From Ganoderma boninense (lineage: Eukaryota; Basidiomycota; Agaricomycetes; Polyporales; Polyporaceae): 64,000 nt of DNA. Where the stretch lies: positions 1,409,498 to 1,473,497 of the forward strand of contig CM035304.1 of NCBI GenBank assembly GCA_002900995.3, in the 5' to 3' direction. Under the pieces are notes generated by a model. It ran no database searches. It was not told the DNA's origin and saw only the letters and a list, made by a program, of their open reading frames with translations. This document shows positions 1 through 10,831 of this stretch, piece after piece. Position 1 is the stretch's first letter. Each line of letters opens with the position of its first letter. The translations under genes and the position numbers were made by a program.

Positions 1-330
1 CCCGCGCAGCACGCATTTCACACATCGCATCCCGCACCGCGAACCCAGGACTCCACCTCGGGCCCACTTCCCCTGTCCTGTTGCTTAACTCCTCCTCCAG
101 CCACGGGAAGAGCCTATACAAGACCCTCGCCACGTCCTCCACCGCCGCCCCCTCGTCCTTGACCGGTGCACAAAAATCCAAGGAGCGGATTTCCGTGTGT
201 CCCACACGCGGGAGTGCGTCAGGATCCGGCAGCGCGGACACGCCCAGCACGAGTAGCGCCGCACGTCGCGAGCGCGAGCCCCGCGATCGTCGGCGCAAGC
301 ACATCAGCAAAAGTGCAACCGGCTGGCATC
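1..330 (-). pseudogene. C-terminal part of an F-box/LRR-like protein, cut by the window edge
   Basis: On the minus strand, codon-like sequence runs to the left edge. One stretch reads LLVLGVSALPDPDALPRVG and is followed by VARVLYRLFPWLEEELSN. This is the layout of the C-terminal end of agaricomycete F-box/leucine-rich proteins, and the intact gene at 10.8-12.6 kb ends the same way (PTIAALAALARGCPQL, then FAEKLHRIFPHLGNV). Upstream, TIAGLALATC lies in a different frame from LLVLGV, so a frameshift or a missed intron separates them. I saw no F-box N-terminus between 330 and 776. I read it as a fragment or pseudogene; the part beyond the window could change that. Confidence 0.4.
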
Positions 331-885
331 CAACGTATCTGTGTAGACCGTACTCACCAGGCTCGCCAGTTCAACCTGTACAGGTGACATGTCAGACCTG
401 TGGATGTCCACGATCTCCCAACCTTATCAGACGCCACCTCCCCTGGCCAATAAGACCGGTGTCAGCCGCCCTGGTGGATAATATCTTCATCGCCAGCCTG
501 CGCGGGCCTTATCCATGCAGTTGTATGCGGCCCGGATAACCTGTGCTTATCTGCCACCTCTCGGATTGTCGTTACGGCGAAACTTACCGTTGAGGCCAGC
601 TACGGTATGCTAATCTCAGCCTGGTGGCATAGGTCTGCGCTGCACCCGGTCAGGCTTTACCACAGCCAGCATTGTTAATTTCTTTCCCGTTGGTTTCATT
701 GCGTCCTGCGGTCTCGAATAGGATACTATATGGTACGGCTGACGCCGATTATTCATTTGTCGCAGCCTTACATGATTCAATGCACATACAATACTCTATT
801 AACGAGACAACAGCAGGCTGGAGGACCGGAGAGCGTTCGGATTGCCACTAGCAGCCCATAGCGGGGCTCCCTCAAACCAGTGTCC
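331..885. other. No supportable gene
   Basis: I see no coherent coding sequence, RNA gene or obvious repeat here. It lies between the F-box fragment and the stop codon of the DUF6698-type gene. Confidence 0.4.
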
Positions 886-1683
886 TCACCCCTGGCTCTG
901 CTGGCGACGCTCCGCCATAAGCAGCGCGAAGTCATCCTCTTCGTCATCCGCAGGACACTGGCTGGTTGCCAATGCAGTGGCCGGAGGAGCCCGATTCTTG
1001 AAGACCTGTCTGTTGGACTGTAAGAAGAGTGGTTCCAGAGATAAGCGCGGCAATGGGGCGAGTACATACAAGTTCCACCACTCGAGGGTAGACACTGACC
1101 ACTCGCTGTCAAGGTCAGACTCAAAGAGTTGTACAATACGGAGGAAGAAGTCTTCAGCATTGAATTGGCCATCGAGGACATCCCATTCATCTTGAGCGTT
1201 GAGAAGGTAACGAGCCTGTTATGAAGCCGATTTGAGCACAAGAGTTAGGCGTGTGGACATATGATCACGTACTTGCACGGCCGCATATGCGATAGTCCGG
1301 GGGGTGACGGCAAGTAAGTTGTTCAGCTTCGCCTGATTTGCGCGACCTTTCGCCTTGCGAGCACTGGCATCAAGGGCTGATGTTGGTGACGTAAAGATGT
1401 GGCGATAGACCTTGAGGGTCTAGTAAGATGGAGGAGTTGTAGGTACGTGTGGAAAATGGCTCACCCGTGTGAGCAGCGGTCCTCGTAAGAGGCCGACCTG
1501 TGTGGTACGATCGTAGCTGAGTGGGTCGGCAAAAAGAAAAGATGGCCATGCACAGGCTGTAACCAGGAGGCCGGTCAGTGGTCCAGCAAGAAGCTGAGCA
1601 CATGTACTGTTGTGGGCGGCAGTCAAAACATGTGATTGAGTTCCCAAGTGATTCAATGTACCCGGTTGGATCCAGGTCATACT

Positions 1684-1691
1684 GAAGCCGG
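1684..1691. repeat. Target-site duplication, left copy (GAAGCCGG)
   Basis: Eight bases, GAAGCCGG, directly abut the left terminal inverted repeat. The identical eight bases at 2129-2136 abut the right one. Confidence 0.9.
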
Positions 1692-2128
1692 TAGGGAATA
1701 GCGGGGGGTAACCCCAGGGTGTTTGAGGTGACACCCCCTACCCTTACCCCCCAAACCCTTACCCCCCACTGAGGGGTGGGGGGTTTTCCAAGGGTACAAG
1801 TTTTCGACCCTTACCCTTACCCTTACATACCCTCATGCTATACCCTTGAAGATTTTGGCTGAAATTAGTACTGGATAGGCAAGATATATGCTCTACAAGG
1901 TGTCTACTACTGCTATTAAGCAGCATTGATGTAAGCAAAGCAGTATAACTCTTAATACACAACTATATTCAACAGTACATTTCAATGTACTATTTCAAAT
2001 ACTCCTACAGTTATACCCCTGACCCTTGACTGGGGGTAAGGGGGTCTGAACTGATGACCCCCTACCCCTACCCTTTGATACCCTTACCCCTCACCCCCCA
2101 AAACCCCCATACCCCCCGCTATTCCCTA
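1692..2128. mobile_element. 437-bp MITE with 19-bp perfect TIRs, probably hAT-like
   Basis: The left end (1692-1710) reads TAGGGAATAGCGGGGGGTA and the right end (2110-2128) is its exact reverse complement. The 8-bp direct repeat GAAGCCGG flanks both ends. An 8-bp duplication with a TIR starting TAGGG fits the hAT superfamily. I cannot exclude mobilisation by another transposase that makes 8-bp duplications. No coding sequence is present, so it is non-autonomous. The interior has C/G-rich flanks full of CCCTTA and CCCCTTA tracts around an AT-richer centre (about 1850-2020). Confidence 0.9.
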
Positions 2129-2136
2129 GAAGCCGG
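2129..2136. repeat. Target-site duplication, right copy (GAAGCCGG)
   Basis: Second copy of the 8-bp duplication. It directly follows the right TIR and is identical to 1684-1691. Confidence 0.9.
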
Positions 2137-3010
2137 TATCGAGCAGGGCAAAGGTGCTTTCCGGTGATCTCGTTGTTAAATCTGAGGCGAACCTTGTCGG
2201 TAGGAAGGATGAGTTGCTGGAGAGGACGGGTAGCATCCTCGAAGTCAACCAGGAAGTAAAGACCATGAGTGGCCTTCAGACTGCTCGTGTCGTCAGAGCA
2301 ACACTGTCGCTGCAAAACATCCATCTGATGGCTCACAGCTATTCAATAGCCCAGGGGTATTGTAGTGGTGGGTCGGACATACCATGACAACCAGCTCGTT
2401 GAACTGGACAGGGTCGACTTGCAGGTTGTCGACGGTGTCGCGAAAGCCAGGAACAAGGTCGAGAATAGCGAAGTAAGCCTTCTCATACCTCTCACGTTTG
2501 TCCTTGGGCCTAATGCGGCATGTTTTAGTGACACAGTGGAGGGAGCATATTGGGGGGACAACGATAGGACGTATACGACTCACAGAGCTTCGACAGCTGC
2601 ATCCTTCTCCAAGACCCCTAACCCATCATCTCCCTCTCCATCCTCGACGGCAAGGGCAGCCCGAATGTCTGCCTGGATGCCAACTCTGAAAGACAAGCGG
2701 CATGTCCAGGAAAGGGTCGATCGCACGAGAGAGCCAGCGGGCTGCCTTGCGGTATTGCTCGAGATCATCGACCTGGCTAGAGGCAACGTAAATGCACGAT
2801 CAGTTCGCAGTGCTCAAAGTGTACACACCGCTGCTTCTTCTTCCGACGGGAACATTGCTCGTCAAGAAGAGAGATGATTTGCTCGATGTGGCGTTTGTGG
2901 GCGGTAGCGAGAATCGCCAGTGCAGCAGCCGGGGGATTGGTCTGGCTAGCTGGGGAGGTTGAAGCAGCCGTCTCTGGCAATGAATTGGCAGATTCTTGAG
3001 CCTGCGACAT

Positions 3011-4014
3011 AGGAGGTCACGGTAGAGGAGTGGTAGAGTGCGGGGGAAAGATGTTGGGTCCGAGTGGTCTCTGACTCTATGTTCAAATACGCCCAACTGG
3101 CGGGGCCCCGTCGTTCAAGTTCCGCGGCATAGCTGCTCCGACACGGAAACTGCGAGAGCAATGCCGATGGGGGGAGGGGGTATCGCCTTATCATGTGCCG
3201 CTATCAAGCTAACATTGGCCGATGGCAATGCATAGACTCGGACTAGTAGCGTTGGCCACAGGAACGCGGCTAATCAGATTCATGTACGTGCTCAAGAACA
3301 TGATGGCAGTCTCGAAAAACTCACAGGCGGGACATACATTGACTTCTGTCTTGCATAATTGAAAAGTTGAAGCTGTCTCGTGCTAGTAGAGGGATCTGTA
3401 CTGCCATTTGGTTTAGAGACTTTGGCGGGAGAGAAAGCATAATAATTAAACATGCTGTCGCACGCACCTGACAACGTTTCCATCCTCAGGCCAATTTTTG
3501 TGATCAGGGCGTATCCAGGACAGGTGGGCTACTACCAGGGCTATTGCTGTCTGGCCCTGCTGTTGTGCCGTCCACAGTTTTCGTGTTTCAGCACTGTCAA
3601 ACTCTTGGACACTGACAACGAACTCACTATCGGGCCTTTGATAGTCTCCAATTGACAAGGCATCCTGGATAAAACATCAGCTGGCATACTGTCCAAGGGC
3701 AAGTTCTTGGCATGCATTGCAGACTCCGCAATTGAAGAGGAAGACGACTTGCAGGCTATGAGGTTGGGGAAATGTCAGTCATCAAGGACTGCCGCCAGTT
3801 GACAGAAGCGGCAGAGAGACGGCGGCTTGGCCCGGGTGCTCCACAGCATCTGAGTCCCACGGCCCACAAGCGCCTCAGCGTCTGAAATCCGTGGTTGGCC
3901 TGTCTCCGAGTTTCCCCTGTGCACGGACATACCACCTCCCATTGCTCGCAAGGCCACTCCCTTCTTGTTATGTCTCGGTTGTGTATATACATCCTCGCTG
4001 TTCTATTTATCACC
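3011..4014. other. Divergent intergenic region
   Basis: It lies between the start of the minus-strand DUF6698-type gene and the plus-strand Plavaka gene, so it should hold both promoters and the left end of the Plavaka element. A minus-strand stretch at about 3446-3658 has some codon-like character (SIGDYQRPDSEFVVS) but no family I recognise. I could not identify terminal repeats of the Plavaka element. Confidence 0.4.
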
Positions 4015-7000
4015 ATGTCACTCCCTCTCAAGGCTTTCATTTGCTCCTGTTCCTCAGGGTTCGACACACATCGGGCGTTGTCTATCCATCAAGCCAGTTG
4101 TACGCAGGGCGTGGCGTCCGGACAACTTACATCTCTACTGCAAAAACGCAAGGCTGCCAAGGATCGAGCCATAGCGGCAAAGGTACGGGCCCTCGAAGAT
4201 CAAGCAGCGTTGGAGCGGGAGCGTGAAGATGTGCGAGTTGCACGGGAGGCAGAAGTGTTGGACACAGAGGTGCGTAGACAAATTGATTTTTGGTTTGTGA
4301 AGCATCATCTCATTGCAATATCAGTGCTTTGAGAACTCCGATATACCTCCTGTCTCCTCAGCAGCAGCACCTGGAGCTGTTGACCTTCAGGTCGGCTCTT
4401 TTCACAGCGGCCAGACCGAAGACTACTGGAACAAGCTGAGCCCTCTATCCTCATCCACCCCTCTGCGCCCTACTCGTGCTCGACGGCCTCCCAAGAGGCT
4501 CAAAGATTATACCCCCTCATCTATATCGTCTCTCCGACGCACTACTCACCATCCTCGACCCCCAAGTCCACCCCTCTCTGACCCCCACGAATCGACCGTA
4601 CCGTTGTCCCATTCAACTTCCTCTCTCCAACCTCCACCACCACTCCAACTCCCCCACAAACATTACTCCCTCCAATGACCCACCCGGGGAGCCCGACAAC
4701 AAGTACGAGACTTGCGAAGTCGACGGGTTTGGTCTTTACCGCTCATACCTTATCCCGCCTGCACTTGATCCAGACGATACACCCCTGGAGGATGAGCCAT
4801 GTGATGCTGCAACGTTTGCTGTCGAGCGTCCGACTTGTCTAGCATGGTGGACGGGATTTGGACAGACTGCCCTCGAGGCTGCGACACGAACGGGACGCGC
4901 CGTGCTCGACACTACAACCCGCTCTGCCTTTTACCCCTTCCGGAATTTGACTATGTTCCGCCTTATGCATTGGTTTTACTCCGGATCGAGCATGAAATCC
5001 CTCGCCGAGTTAGATCGCCTCGTCGACAAGGTCATCTTGGCAGAGGATTTTGACCGCGAGCACCTCCGCAATTTCAGTGCCATGACCGAGGCTCACCGGC
5101 TCGACAACGTCGTTGACAAGGCAGATCCAGCTCAACCACAACACCTCAAGGCAGCCGATGGTTGGCACTCGGCCTCGGTGAAGATCAAGGTCCCCTGCGA
5201 TGGTATCGAACAAGGTAGCAAGGTGAAAGCGCAGGAAATCAGTGTTGCAGGTCTCCATTACCGTTGTTTGCTCGACATCATCAAGGTAGCCTTCCAAGAC
5301 GCTGCGTCTGCAACGTGGACCCTCGTTCCTTACCGCCTGTTTTGGAAGCCACCAGGCTCCTCAACTGACGATCTCCCCGAGCGCGTGTACTCCGAGATCT
5401 ACAACTCAGATGCTATGAACGCCGAATACAAGACTCTCGTCGACCAGCCTCGGGTAGCAGGAGACAATCTCGAGGTCGCCATCACTGCGATCATGTTCTG
5501 GTCAGACTCAACCCATCTCGCTTCCTTCGGCAACACATCTCTCTGGCCCATCTACATGTTCTTCGGCAACCAATCCAAGTATACCCGGGCACATCCGACT
5601 GCATTTGCAGCACACCATGTCGCATACATTCCCACCGTATGGCATTTTTGATGATCCATTTTTGCAGGATACTGACTGTAAGTTGCAGCTCCCTGACGAC
5701 TTCCAGGACACATATCAAGCACTCTTCAACAAAGCGGCTACTGCAGCTGTCCTCATCCACTCCAAGCATGAGTTGATGCATGCGATATGGCTTCTCCTGC
5801 TCGACGAGGAGTTCATGCATGCGTACAAGCACGGCATCGTCTTGATGTGCGGAGATGGTGTTCGCTGATGAATCTTCCCTCGGATTTTCACTTACTCCGC
5901 TGATTATCCCGAAAAGTGCGTCATGCGAGGCATGTTATTCAACCTATTGTCTAACTCCGTAGCACTTCTTAGGGTTCTTCTTGCTACAATCAGAAATCTG
6001 GCCAAATGCCCATGTCCCCGTTGCTTCGTCGAGAAGTCCAGGATTCCAAACCTTGCCAATGGCCCTAACATGAAGACCCGAGCTCGAGAACGCACTGACG
6101 ACCATCCACGGCGCCACAACGTCGATCTTGCAAGATCATGGATCTTCGAGCGTGGATATGCGGTTGACAGCCAGATGGTGGATTGAGTCCTTGTGGAGAA
6201 GTCCTATGTACCTACGCGGGTAAGTGCCTCCGTAATCATGTCCAAGTCTGCTATTTGTTGCCGAGCTGATAGTGCATGCTGCTAGATAGAATGCATTCTC
6301 GACTCGGCTTGCATCGTTTGGTTTCAACTTTTTTCAGATGCTTGTGCCAGACCTCCTCCACGAGTTCGAACTTGGTGTTTGGAAGGCGGTATTCACTCAC
6401 CTTCTTCGCCTGCTGTACGCCGCTGCGAGCAATGGAATACAGCAGCTCAATCACAGGTAAGCTATTTCGTACTGAAACTGTTATTTTCTCCTGCCCATAT
6501 CTACTTTTTCAACAACCTGCAGATACCGGCTTGTGCCTACGTTCGGACGAGACACGATCCGTCGATTCACTCGGAATACGTCCGCGCTGAAGAAGCTGGC
6601 AGCTCGTGATTGGGAAGACATGCTCCAAGTTTCCATCCCCATTTTTGAAGGACTCCTTGGCCCTCCCTATGACGACATCATTCTCGACCTGCTCTTCATC
6701 CTCTGCACATGGCATGCGTATGCGAAGCTCCGCTTACATACGAAGACCACCGTGGAGTCCTTAGAAAGCACCACCAACCTTCTTGGTCGGCAGCTCCGTC
6801 TTTTCAAAAGTAAGGTTTGCTCTGTGTTCATCACACGTGAGTTGCCTCGGGAAGAAGCTGCTCGTGGCCGCCGTACCGCAGCGCTTGCTACCCAGGGGAA
6901 GGGTAAAGGTCGCGGAGGTTCTGGCGTGTCGACTTCTGGCCCAAAGACGAAACTCTTCAATCTGTCCACGTACAAGCTGCATGCCCTAGGCGACTATGTC

Positions 7001-8795
7001 AAAGCTATCCTTTTTTTTGGATCCACCGACAACTACAGCACTCAAGTTGTAAGTCTACCTAAACATTGATATAGTTATAGTCGCATCTAATCAGCTCCGG
7101 TCCATACAGGGCGAACTTAAACATCGACGTGTCAAGAGGTTCTATGCCCGCACCAACTGCGTACAATTTTCCTGGCAGATTACTAAGCAGCAGCGCCATG
7201 AGGAGATCTTACGGCGCATCAAGCAACACCAGCTCCGTGCTGCCTCTGAAGCTACACGCGGGCAGCCTCAGGCTCCTCCACCACCTACCACAGACCCCAC
7301 CACGCCCGCTCAGCCGGTCGCGCGCAATGCTATGCGCAACACGTCCGCGGAGGCCCTCCACCCCGTCGTGCGGCCAGGACCTTCTTCGCTGACGATCCCT
7401 GCAACGCTAGGTTTTGCGGACGAGGACCCACTTCTTCCGTCTTCTCCTGATTCCCATTACCAGATCTCCAAAACTAGTCGCCATCAGCTTGACATCTCAC
7501 GTTGGCTATATGCCAACCAAGATGACCTCGCCGTTCACGTGAGTCTGACCTTCTGTTGAGCATACATATATTGGCAATTGACTGCTTTAATAATCGTAGG
7601 CCTTTCTTCCTTCGCTCAAGAACCACATCCTCAGTCGGATCCACGGGCGACCCGATGATGGACGGCTTGATGCTTACACAGACCTCCAGCGTGCGTCGGT
7701 CATATTCGCCAAGAACAAGATCTATCGCGACAAAGTTCTACGTGTGAATTATACCACGTATGACATGCGGCGCGCCCAAGACTCTCTCAACCCACGCACC
7801 TCTGCCGACCTCATCGTCCTCGCCAACGAGGAGTCCAATCCAGACAGTTCAACGGACGACATCGACTCCGTCCATCCATTTTGGTACGCTCGCATTATTG
7901 GCATCTTCCATGCATTTGTGCACTACAATGGCACACTCACCGATGCTGGCGGATCAAAAACGTTACGTGCCCATCGCTTCGACTTCCTTTGGGTCCGGTG
8001 GCTCGGTCGAGACAACACATATGCGGCAGGATGGACAGCACGACGCCTTCCTCGTCTTGGATTCCTGGACGAAGCTGACCCCGGAGCCTTTGGGTTTCTG
8101 GACCCAGCTGATGTGATTCGCGGGGTCCATCTCATCCCCGCATTCGCCCACGGCATTCGAACAACAGCATCGTCATTAGCACAACCAGTGTCCACGCGAG
8201 ATGACTGGAACTTCTACTACGTAAATATGTAAGTCGTAACTAAGTCTGATCCTATCTATCTCAACAACTAACCCTTCGCATAGGTTTGTTGATCGTGATA
8301 TGTTCATGCGGTTTCGCAGAGGCGGAGTCGGGCACATGCCGGCAGATGCTGCGCAACCCTCGGGCCCCCGCCACCCAGAGCAGCGACCTGCTGAGGACCG
8401 CCATGAAGGTAAGCATAATTAGCAACATCATCGTCTCTTTATGCGGACTCACCTATGTGACAGATCATCCGACAGGTGCGATGGAAGACACCGAAGTCTC
8501 GAGTTCATGTCCAGAGGGCCACGACGGAAGCCGGAGGAACTTGGACGAGTCGATGCTTAGCATAGATGTCGAAGTCGACGGGGAGGAGCCTGATGGACCT
8601 CTAGATGCCGAAGAAGATGGGCTCGCGGATGAAGAACGCGACTACGGATACCAGTCAGAGCCTGAAGAAGAAGACAATAACGAGAAAGGTACCGAAAGTG
8701 TCAGCGATGACGATGACGACGAACTTGGCGCCGAAGATGGAGAGGAGCACGACGCCGGTGATTTGTACGGCGCGGAGGGATTTGCACCACTCTAG
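4015..8795 (+). pseudogene. Plavaka-type (CACTA-like) transposase, inactivated
   Basis: The first exon (ATG 4015) encodes a C2H2-like finger, FICSCSSGFDTHRALSIHQ, followed by a coiled-coil-like charged stretch. The body matches basidiomycete Plavaka transposases in order: FRLMHWFYSGSSMKSLAEL, AIMFWSDSTHLASFGNTSLW, HHVAYIPT/LPDDFQ, HSKHELMHAIWLLLLDEEF, IFPRIFTYSADYPEK, NLAKCPCPRC, LVPDLLHEFELGVWKAVF, RLVPTFGRDTIRRF. The tail is acidic and ends at TAG 8793-8795. Clear introns include 5637-5688, about 5915-5972 and 7048-7109. Lesions: tandem in-frame TGA TGA at 5866-5871 inside the conserved block before IFPRIF, and TGA at 6184-6186 where an Arg (CGA) would be expected. The reading frame also changes at about 4.5-4.7 kb, and the splice phase near 6.2-6.3 kb does not close. 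Coding potential is otherwise long and continuous, so the copy is fairly young. Confidence 0.85.
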
Positions 8796-9213
8796 AGTAC
8801 ACTTATATTCTGTTCCAATCAATACTTACACTGTTTTATCGCCCTACTGTCGCGTTGCCGGACCCGTAACCCTTGCTGTCGCATGCAGGCTCCGATTGTC
8901 CCACCGACTTTGACCGTCCTGGCCTGCCCGTCGGATTTCCTGGTATTTGTCTGGCGATTACTACCATTCTGGTTAATACATGTCCAATGGCGGCCATACG
9001 TGGCAACGTAATGTAATGTTACATCTGTCTGGTCACGATTGGCCATATAAGTTGTTGCCTTGTCGGGGACATACCAGGGCTGGTAGGTACATACCAGGGC
9101 TGGCCAGCCAGGAAAGCGCCTGTCAGATCCACCAGCGTTTACCTGACGGATGCACTTTTGCTGATGCACAGCAGAGAAATCGGGGGCACGTGGCATGTGT
9201 GTCTTCCATGGCA
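8796..9213. other. 3' flank of the Plavaka gene, no gene seen
   Basis: Apart from the short direct repeat at 9069-9103, nothing recognisable. The right end of the Plavaka element is probably here or just beyond. Confidence 0.35.
9069..9103. repeat. Direct repeat of ACATACCAGGGCTGG
   Basis: The 15-mer ACATACCAGGGCTGG occurs at 9069-9083 and again at 9089-9103, a 20-bp period. It lies downstream of the Plavaka stop codon and could belong to the subterminal region of that element. Confidence 0.7.
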
Positions 9214-9960
9214 TCACCCCACCGTGCATGACCTCGAGGTGCGGGAACGCACCGGCGAGCATGCACAGGTTGTGTGCAGGTCGTCGTTTGTGACATGCGG
9301 GACGTAGCTCGCCCGGAATGTAACTTGGATGTGGAGGGGCTTGAGATGGCCCAGGGAGAGGAACGGGTCGAAGAGTGTGGCAAGAAGGAGCAGGGGCTGG
9401 TCACGCATGGTGTAATACAAATTGAGACGGAGGACTTCGAAGGCGTCGGGGAGCGTGCCGCGGATTAGGGCGAGGCACGACTAGAACTCGGCGATGGGAA
9501 TGAAGTCAGCGTAGCGATTGAGGTCGATGGACCGGAGCGGGGTGGCGCGGAGCCGCTGGTGGCGAATTGAGCTCTTCTAGCATCTTGAACCTGGCAGACG
9601 TGCGGAGGCGTTGTTAGTGAACACCAATTTGGTGCTCTGTGTCAACAGGGGCTTTCATTTCGCGAACGAGCCGCGCATACCATAGGAATCGTGACCAGGC
9701 TTTCTCGCTTGGAGGTTCCAAATCCTGTTCCACGTCAGCAACATGGATTTCCTACAAAGATAGGGGAACGGACGCACCATGACTCTATCAAAGAGCAGAT
9801 CGCCATCCCTCGTGGTCCACTGTAAAGGCATGAGTGCGAAAATATGGTGCTCAAGGACCCGCCATAGCTCTGCCAAAGCGAGGTCTGAAAATGCAAGGCA
9901 CATCTGTGCACCTGAGCCTGACGATAACGTGTCCTGGAGGAGCCTGCGGGGCTTGAACTT
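9214..9960 (-). pseudogene. F-box/LRR-like gene relic
   Basis: Two blocks on the minus strand are in the right order. The upstream block (about 9903-9770) reads FSDLALAELWRVLEHHIFAL and then TTRDGDLLFDRVMV, the segment just after the F-box in this fungal family. The downstream block (about 9420-9250) reads LATLFDPFLSLGHLKPLHIQ and SYVPHVTNDDLHT, a C-terminal LRR segment. The middle of the protein is missing and the start is not visible. The closest relative in the window is the F-box gene at 63.35 kb (CRAFSNLALAEL, then WKVLDYHVFLLKLLP). Confidence 0.6.
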
Positions 9961-10831
9961 CCAAGTCTGAAGGATCCTCAGCCCTCAGGACGATCCCATA
10001 AGGACCGGCCAGGTGGAGAGATAGCCAAAGATCTCTAGCAGGATCTCCTCGCAGAAAAGTGCGCTATGGACTGCATTCCTCGGAGTATAATAGGGTCAAT
10101 CATGATGAGCATTGGCATTCCGCAGTGAGCTCGACGCAGAGGGACATTGTTCTGGGAAAGTACCGGATGCTTACTGCCATGTTAAACGGCAACAAGGATG
10201 GAAATGGATGATTGATGCAAGGATTGCTCTACAGACTGTACAAGAGCGGTCACGGTACAGCTGAGCGTTATATGACCGTCCTCCCCCCACGCAACAAGGT
10301 CATTTATCGTCTGCCCTGGGAGACAACAGCTGAGCACGCCCGCGCTGTATATGTCGACGATCCGTTCAATGTTCAGCGCTTAGCGAGACGCATGCCGCGT
10401 GAAAATGGGATTGCGAGCCCAGAGCGGCGCCCGAACCTTGGTCCGTCATCGTGAACCTCATCGAGTCATGCCTCGCCCTGTGCACTTTCACCTGGCTGCC
10501 CCCGCGCGGTGCTCCTTGCTTGTGCAGTGTGGCTACTACTAGAGCCTAGCGTGACTAAAAGCGCTTAGTGGCACACTCCCACGTCCGAAAACTACCCCAC
10601 GCCAGCGCAACATTCGACTCTCATCGGCCTGTATCTGTATTTACTCCTCAATACACAGAAGACGCAAGGGACGCACCGCTCAGTCTCCTGTACTCCGACT
10701 ACGTTTCTCCTCTTACTTTTCTTCCCATACGTTACGCGCCACCGTTCAACGTTCAGCGTTTGGTGACCCTGAAAGTAAGCTGTTGTTTCCGTTACCGATC
10801 CTACTCAGGCAACTGAATAGCTTCGACAAAG

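Larger units (their letters stand above)
886..3010 (-). pseudogene. DUF6698-type protein gene interrupted by a MITE
   Basis: The gene reads 3010 to 886 in about eight exons. Near the N-terminus is a lysine-rich stretch (CSRRKKKQRCVHFEH), then VDDLEQYRKAARWLSRAID, then RERYEKAYFAILDLVPGFRD, and after the insertion LLRGPLLTR, LKVYRHIFTSPTSALD, LLAVTPRTIAYAAVQARYLL and FFLRIVQLFESDLDSEWSV. This order matches the DUF6698 proteins that are common and uncharacterised in Agaricomycetes. The exon carrying KHLCPARYRL is cut by a 437-bp element at 1692-2128. Removing the element and one copy of its 8-bp target duplication rejoins CGG CTT CAG TAT GAC (Arg-Leu-Gln-Tyr-Asp) in frame, so the insertion is probably the main lesion. 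The biochemical role is unknown. The gene diverges from the Plavaka transposase next to it. Confidence 0.75.

Noticed and set aside
1740..2105. Telomere or subtelomere
   Set aside because: The tract is CCCTTA/CCCCTTA and not CCCTAA, it is short, and it is fully enclosed by the MITE inverted repeats inside a gene.
10360..10770. Two similar stretches, CCGTTCAATGTTCAGCGC and CCGTTCAACGTTCAGCGT, as transposon ends
   Set aside because: They are direct and short, with no flanking duplication or inverted partner; perhaps an old duplication of leader sequence.
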